Notes under the pieces: model-generated
Database searches by the model: none
What the model was told of the DNA's origin: nothing
Seen by the model: only the letters and a program-made list of their open reading frames with translations
Shown here: piece by piece, positions 31,206-34,922 of the stretch
How positions within the stretch are numbered: the stretch's first letter is position 1
How the letters are laid out: each line of letters begins with the position of its first letter
Translations under genes and position numbers: made by a program
Assembly (NCBI GenBank): GCA_025451535.1
Contig: JANWKE010000125.1
Location: 1 to 34,922, forward strand
Length of the DNA stretch: 34,922 nucleotides
Reading direction: 5' to 3'
Origin: Verrucomicrobiia bacterium
GTDB taxonomy: Bacteria; Verrucomicrobiota; Verrucomicrobiia; Limisphaerales; UBA11358

Positions 31206-32929
31206 ACCCCCTCGATTTTGTTGTCCTGATTGGCAGCATGGTGGCCATCGCGGCTTACGGCGCCTGGCACACGCGCCGCCATCGGAACCTGAACCACTAT
31301 CTGCGGGGCGACGAAACCGTCGGCTGGCTGACCATCGGGATTTCGGTCGCCGCCACCCAGGCGAGCGCCATCACGTTCATCTCCACGCCCGGCCAGGGAT
31401 ACGAAAGCGGACTGGATTTCGTGCAGAATTATTTCGGCATGCCGCTGGCGCTTATTCTCATCGCCGCGGTTTTCCTCCCGATTTACCGGCGGTTGAATGT
31501 TTATACCGCCTATGAATATCTGGGGCACCGGTTCGATGCCAAGACCCGCTTGCTGGGGGCCGCCCTGTTTCTCGTGTCGCGCGGCCTGGCCGCCGGCATC
31601 ACGATTTACGCGCCGGCCATCATTCTGTCCACCGTGCTCGGCTGGCGGCTGGATCTCACCATCATTTTGAGCGGATTGCTGGTGATCATTTACACCGTGG
31701 CCGGCGGCAGCCAGGCGGTGACGCTCACCCAAAAGTGGCAAATGGCCGTCATCTTCGGCGGCATGGTGGCGGCGTTTGTTATTCTGCTGGTGAAGCTACC
31801 GACCAGTCTCGGGGACGCCTTCACCGTGGCGGGCGGATTCAAAAAGCTGGATGCGGTGAGTTTCTCAACCGACATCCACCGGCGTTATACGTTCTGGACC
31901 GGCTTGCTGGGCGGATTTTTTTTGTCCCTGTCTTACTTCGGCACCGACCAATCGCAGGTGCAACGTTACCTTTCCGGCTCGTCCCTGCGCGAAAGCCGGC
32001 TGGGCTTGATGTTCAATGCCGTGCTGAAGATTCCGATGCAATTCTTCATTTTGTTGCTGGGCGTGATGGTGTTTGTCTTCTACCAATTCGAGCAGCCGCC
32101 GGTCTTCTTCAACCACGCCGCCTGGCAACAGGCGGTCCAACATGATCCGGGCGCAAAACTCCAGGCGCTGCAACAGGAATTCACCACGGCTTACACGCAG
32201 AAGGAACAATGGATTCACCAATGGCTCGACGCCAAACACGCGGGTAATCTTGAAGCCGGAGCCGCCGCACGGGCGCAGGCATTGGCCGCGCTGGAACACG
32301 TCAACGCTTTGCGCGACGAAGCCCGGAACGTGATGCAGAAAGAAGATCCCGGTGTGACCAGCAACGATGCCGATTACGTCTTCGTCACGTTCGTTTTGGA
32401 CCATCTGCCGCACGGCTTGATCGGGCTGTTGATTGCGGCCTTCTTTGCCGCTGCGCTCCAATCGAAGGCCGCCGAACTGAGCGCGCTCGGTTCGACCACG
32501 ACGGTTGATTTCTACCGGCACCTGGTCAAACGCGAAGCCAGCGACGCGCATTACGTTTCCGCCTCAAAATGGTTCACCTTGTTCTGGGGCCTGGTGGCCA
32601 TTGCCTTTGCGCTGTTTGCAAACCTGGTCGAGAATTTGATTCAAGCCGTCAACATCGTCGGCTCGGTTTTTTACCCCGTGGTGCTGGCCCTGTTCCTGGT
32701 GGCGTTTTTCATCAAACGTGTCGGCGGCACGGCAATGTTTTGGAGTGCTTTGGCGGCGCAATTGCTGGTTCTGGTTGTTTACTCTTTGCATTACCGGTTC
32801 CCGGAACTCGATTTTTCCTACCTCTGGTATAATTTCATCGGCTGCGCCGCCTGCGTGCTGTTAAGCTTGGTCATTCAGGCCGTACTCGGTTCAACCAACA
32901 AGCTCAGAACTGTGACGAGTGACAAGTGA
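31202..32929 (+). CDS. Sodium:solute symporter (SSS family)
   Basis: A 575-residue membrane carrier of the SSS family, coupling Na+ entry to uptake of sugars or other organic solutes. Recognisable parts are the first helix LDFVVLIGSMVAIAAYGAWH, YLRGDETVGWLTIGISVAA and ATQASAITFISTPGQGYESG (Na+ site region in helix 1-2), AYEYLGHRFD, LSYFGTDQSQVQRYLSG (sugar-type signature), and HGLIGLLIAAFFAAALQSKA. A polar insert of about 85 residues (~302-388, HAAWQQAVQH to NDADY) lies between helices and is predicted helical. The last codons, TVTSDK, are encoded by a heptamer array, so the C-terminus has been altered by repeat growth. ATG 31202 is chosen by ATGA overlap. Confidence 0.9.
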   Translation: MNPLDFVVLIGSMVAIAAYGAWHTRRHRNLNHYLRGDETVGWLTIGISVAATQASAITFISTPGQGYESGLDFVQNYFGMPLALILIAAVFLPIYRRLNVYTAYEYLGHRFDAKTRLLGAALFLVSRGLAAGITIYAPAIILSTVLGWRLDLTIILSGLLVIIYTVAGGSQAVTLTQKWQMAVIFGGMVAAFVILLVKLPTSLGDAFTVAGGFKKLDAVSFSTDIHRRYTFWTGLLGGFFLSLSYFGTDQSQVQRYLSGSSLRESRLGLMFNAVLKIPMQFFILLLGVMVFVFYQFEQPPVFFNHAAWQQAVQHDPGAKLQALQQEFTTAYTQKEQWIHQWLDAKHAGNLEAGAAARAQALAALEHVNALRDEARNVMQKEDPGVTSNDADYVFVTFVLDHLPHGLIGLLIAAFFAAALQSKAAELSALGSTTTVDFYRHLVKREASDAHYVSASKWFTLFWGLVAIAFALFANLVENLIQAVNIVGSVFYPVVLALFLVAFFIKRVGGTAMFWSALAAQLLVLVVYSLHYRFPELDFSYLWYNFIGCAACVLLSLVIQAVLGSTNKLRTVTSDK

Positions 32930-32993
32930 CATGATAAAGCAACACCACGAACAACTTTCCCGGTCTGGTGACCTGTCACCTGCCACCTGTCAC
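32912..32993. repeat. Inverted heptamer arrays across the symporter stop
   Basis: The left arm is GTGACGA, GTGACAA, GTGACAT (32912-32932); it contains the symporter TGA. The right arm is CTGTCAC, CTGCCAC, CTGTCAC (32973-32993), five bases before the BshC-like ATG. The right units are reverse complements of the left phase (GTGACAG). GGTGAC/GTCACC also makes a local 6-bp palindrome at 32967-32980. Confidence 0.8.
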
Positions 32994-32998
32994 GTCCG

Positions 32999-33769
32999 AT
33001 GACTGCCGCTCCGGTCATTTGTTTCGGCCAGCAACCGTGTGGATTTTTTCCACGGCGCTTCCTGGTTGCCAAAATCCAGACGGCCCGGCGACTCCAAAAG
33101 GAAATCGGCGGCGAAATCATTTACTTCTGCCACGACAGCGACCATGACCCGCGCGAGACCCAGACCATCCTGCGCCATCGCAAGACCAATGAACCCGCGC
33201 AACTCAACTTTGCGTTCCCGAACCGGGTTCAGCGGAAATTTTCGCCGCAATATCGCAAACAGATTGCCGCCGGCTGGCAGGATAAAACGGCGCTCCAGTT
33301 GCCGAATTACGTCGGGCATCCGTTGATTAACGTTTTCAAAACAATTTCCACCGCGAACGTCGCCGATTTCTGCCTCGAGATATATCGCGGGATGGGCTTG
33401 CTCGACGGCATCCGGGTCGTGCGTTCGAGTGATCCCGCCGTGCGCCGCGCAGCGTGTGACGTGCCGGAATTTTTCGTGGATGTTCCGTTTGAAGGCGAAG
33501 TCGTCCGCGCCCGTTTCGTGAAAGGCGCGTTCCAACTCCACGAAGGCGGGGATTCATTTATTACACTCTCTCAGGCCGCCTTTTCGAGGGAACAAATCAG
33601 CCCGACGCGGGACACCCGGTTACGCTGGATGCAATCGGTCGTGCATTGCACGCATTACGTTGCCGGGCCGGGCGAAACGGCCTATCTTCGCCGGGAAGAA
33701 ACACCGGAAATCACGTTTATCAACCGCGACACCATTGAACGGTCCGATGAGGCCTACACCGAAATCTGA
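32999..33769 (+). CDS. Short BshC-like protein
   Basis: BshC is the enzyme thought to add cysteine to glucosaminyl-malate, the last step of bacillithiol synthesis; it is normally about 530 residues. This 256-residue protein shows the same landmarks in the same order: VICFGQQPCGFF with KIQTARRLQKE, matching the GQQPG region of BshC; IIYFCHDSDHDPRET, equivalent to the acidic-His ED-H-D/E segment; and HYVAGPGETAYLRR, matching the VGGPGEIAY region near the end of the BshC core. The long coiled-coil C-terminal part is absent. The next gene is a BshB-like deacetylase, overlapping by 23 bases, which supports the link. It could be a minimal BshC or a relative acting on another thiol donor; no bshA is adjacent. 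There is no clear Shine-Dalgarno sequence. Confidence 0.6.
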   Translation: MTAAPVICFGQQPCGFFPRRFLVAKIQTARRLQKEIGGEIIYFCHDSDHDPRETQTILRHRKTNEPAQLNFAFPNRVQRKFSPQYRKQIAAGWQDKTALQLPNYVGHPLINVFKTISTANVADFCLEIYRGMGLLDGIRVVRSSDPAVRRAACDVPEFFVDVPFEGEVVRARFVKGAFQLHEGGDSFITLSQAAFSREQISPTRDTRLRWMQSVVHCTHYVAGPGETAYLRREETPEITFINRDTIERSDEAYTEI

Positions 33770-34478
33770 GGCCGCGCCGATGCTGGCTTTCGGCGCGCAT
33801 CCCGATGACATCGAATTCGGGTGCGGAGGCGTCATTGCAAAAGAAAGCCGCACTGGTCGCACCGCCCATTTCGTCATTTGCTCGCGCGGAGAATCATCGA
33901 CGCACGGCACACCGGCACACCGGGTGATCGAGGCGAACCGGTCCGCCGCACTGTTGGGGGCCAGGCTCGAATTCATCGAACTGGACGGTGATGCGCATCT
34001 TGAAGTCCGTACCGCTCACGCCATCAAACTGGCGGGCATCATCCGCCGGGTGCGACCGGGCGTCGTGCTCGCGCCGAGCCTGGTCGGAAACCAGCATCCC
34101 GACCATGCGCAGCTGGGGCAACTTGTGCGCGACGCCTGCCGGCTGGCCCGTTACGGCGGCATCAAAGAATTGCGCCGCGCGCCGGTTCACGCCATTGAAC
34201 AACTGTTTTACTACGCCGTGACGCCGGAAGCCGAGCCGGCCGACCTCACGCCGGTGCTGATTGATGTCTCCGCGCCGGATGTTCTCAAGGCGTGGACCTC
34301 AGCGATGGAAGCGCACGTTTCACAGGCCGCCACGCGCAACTATGTGGAATTGCAGCTTACCCGGGCGCGACTGCGCGGTTTGCGTGCCGGTGTCGGCCAC
34401 GCCATCGCGCTGTTTCCCAACGACCCGCTGGTGCTGGACTCACTCGCGCAAGCCGGCCACGCCGCAAGGCGGTTTTAG
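33747..34478 (+). CDS. PIG-L family deacetylase, BshB-like
   Basis: A 243-residue cytoplasmic zinc de-N-acetylase. It has LAFGAHPDDIEFGCGGVIAK (AHPDD metal motif), FVICSRGESSTHGTPAHR, RSAALLGARLEFIELDGDAH, and the third ligand block SLVGNQHPDHAQLGQLVRDA, all typical of BshB and MshB-like enzymes. AIEQLFYYAV and PVLIDVSAPDVLKAW are the usual closing strands. BshB deacetylates GlcNAc-malate in bacillithiol synthesis; here the neighbouring BshC-like gene is the main reason for the link. The ATG at 33747 overlaps the upstream gene by 23 bases; an ATG at 33780, with GAGG eight bases upstream, is an alternative and gives MLAFGAHPDD directly. Confidence 0.85.
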   Translation: MRPTPKSEAAPMLAFGAHPDDIEFGCGGVIAKESRTGRTAHFVICSRGESSTHGTPAHRVIEANRSAALLGARLEFIELDGDAHLEVRTAHAIKLAGIIRRVRPGVVLAPSLVGNQHPDHAQLGQLVRDACRLARYGGIKELRRAPVHAIEQLFYYAVTPEAEPADLTPVLIDVSAPDVLKAWTSAMEAHVSQAATRNYVELQLTRARLRGLRAGVGHAIALFPNDPLVLDSLAQAGHAARRF

Positions 34479-34485
34479 GTTTTAA

Positions 34486-34517
34486 CGCAAAGACGCAAGG
34501 GCGCGGAGACGCAAATG
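34486..34517 (+). repeat. Octamer array upstream of GxxExxY gene
   Basis: Four 8-base units, CGCAAAGA, CGCAAGGG, CGCGGAGA, CGCAAATG, occupy 34486-34517, directly after the BshB-like stop. They are imperfect but the period is unbroken. Bases 34518-34606 carry no other recognisable feature apart from the ribosome binding site of the next gene. Confidence 0.7.
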
Positions 34518-34606
34518 AAATTCTATCAAAAAGAATACGGGGTTGAACTCAAACGCCGTGCCTTGGCTGTTTCGCCGTAAAACACGAAATGCAAAAGGAA
34601 AACACT

Positions 34607-34922
34607 ATGAACGAGAATGAAATCGGCAAAGTAATTGTTGATGCAGCCATCGAAGTACATCGAGAACTGGGTGGTCCTGGATTGGTTGAGGACGTTTACG
34701 AGGAAGCACTTGAGGAAGAACTTCGTTTACGCGGCGTTTTGGTCGAGCGTCAATTGCCTGTTCGTATTGTCTATAAAGGCCGGTGTTTGCGCAAACCGCT
34801 GCGCCTGGACATGAAGATTGAGAAATTGGTTTTGGTGGATAACAAGGCTGTTACCGAATGGAACCCGATTTTCGAGGCTCAAATGCTGACTTATCTCCGG
34901 TTGACCGACCTCAAACTGGGTC
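34607..34922 (+). CDS. GxxExxY protein, 3' partial
   Basis: The frame is open to the window edge, giving 105 residues. The defining motif GLVEDVY (Gly25, Glu28, Tyr31) follows AAIEVHRELGGP, and further conserved parts are ERQLPVRIVYKG, RLDMKIEKLVLVDNKAV and NPIFEAQMLTYLRLTDLKLG. The family is predicted to have a PD-(D/E)XK-like nuclease fold, with unknown function; the usual V-E-L-K is here V-D-N-K. AAGGA (34595-34599) seven bases before the ATG is a strong ribosome binding site; an in-frame ATG at 34589 lies before it and is less likely. The octamer array upstream is another repeat at a gene boundary. Confidence 0.85.
   Translation, partial: MNENEIGKVIVDAAIEVHRELGGPGLVEDVYEEALEEELRLRGVLVERQLPVRIVYKGRCLRKPLRLDMKIEKLVLVDNKAVTEWNPIFEAQMLTYLRLTDLKLG

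Overview
The window looks like a chromosomal segment of a Gram-negative bacterium of the Verrucomicrobiota, probably a soil or freshwater relative of Pedosphaera/Limisphaerales. This placement is inferred from the mixture of genes: an RCC1-repeat secreted protein, MqnD (futalosine menaquinone route), LPS-type glycosyltransferases with an MsbA-like flippase, Mpl, paired DUF2911 proteins, a secreted PIG-L protein with a symporter, and an unusual load of short palindromes and heptamer repeats. No rRNA, tRNA or CRISPR array was found.

Layout. 1-1214: 3' part of a frameshifted, AT-richer RCC1-repeat gene. 1263-5402 (minus): rsfS, nadD, a REP-associated tyrosine transposase (RAYT) embedded in REP hairpins, and cstA. 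5488-8164: a small zinc-ribbon gene, then convergent fcl and gmd (GDP-L-fucose synthesis), then a decayed second copy of the 3' half of the zinc-ribbon gene. 8294-18202: surface-polysaccharide region, with one plus-strand GT2, a minus-strand run (methyltransferase, GT2, methyltransferase, GT2, GT4, GT9), and an outward plus-strand pair (MsbA-like ABC transporter, GT9 heptosyltransferase). 18204-19601 (minus): mpl. 19737-24312 (plus, overlapping starts and stops): PAP2-GT-C fusion, OGG1-type DNA glycosylase, ComB-like phosphatase, GNAT acetyltransferase. 24422-26226: a small unknown minus-strand ORF, a membrane protein with a paired-CxxC tail, and mqnD. 26227-26861: no convincing gene. 27036-34478 (plus): two DUF2911 proteins, secreted PIG-L protein, 56-residue membrane protein, Na+/solute symporter, a short BshC-like protein and a BshB-like PIG-L deacetylase. 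The window ends inside a GxxExxY-family gene.

How the genes fit together. The centre makes and exports a fucose-containing, heptosyltransferase-built surface glycan: GDP-fucose enzymes, glycosyltransferases of three families, two methyltransferases, a lipid-A-type flippase and a PAP2/GT-C fusion that could act on undecaprenyl-linked sugars. The right end suggests extracytoplasmic deacetylation coupled to Na+-driven uptake, followed by a BshC-like/BshB-like pair that may make a bacillithiol-like thiol or a related compound.

The most unusual layer is the repeats. (a) A RAYT sits among at least seven REP hairpins with a CTTCGT/ACGAAG loop, several with compensated stems; one extends the cstA reading frame. 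(b) A different palindrome family is inserted in frame in the ogg gene. (c) Arrays of 7-bp (sometimes 8-bp) units lie at gene ends, often as a direct array facing its own reverse complement; one pair of arrays forms the linker of the PAP2/GT-C fusion, and another supplies a start codon. (d) The fcl-gmd pair is bracketed by an intact zinc-ribbon gene and a diverged 3' fragment of it, as expected of an islet inserted at a gene's 3' end.
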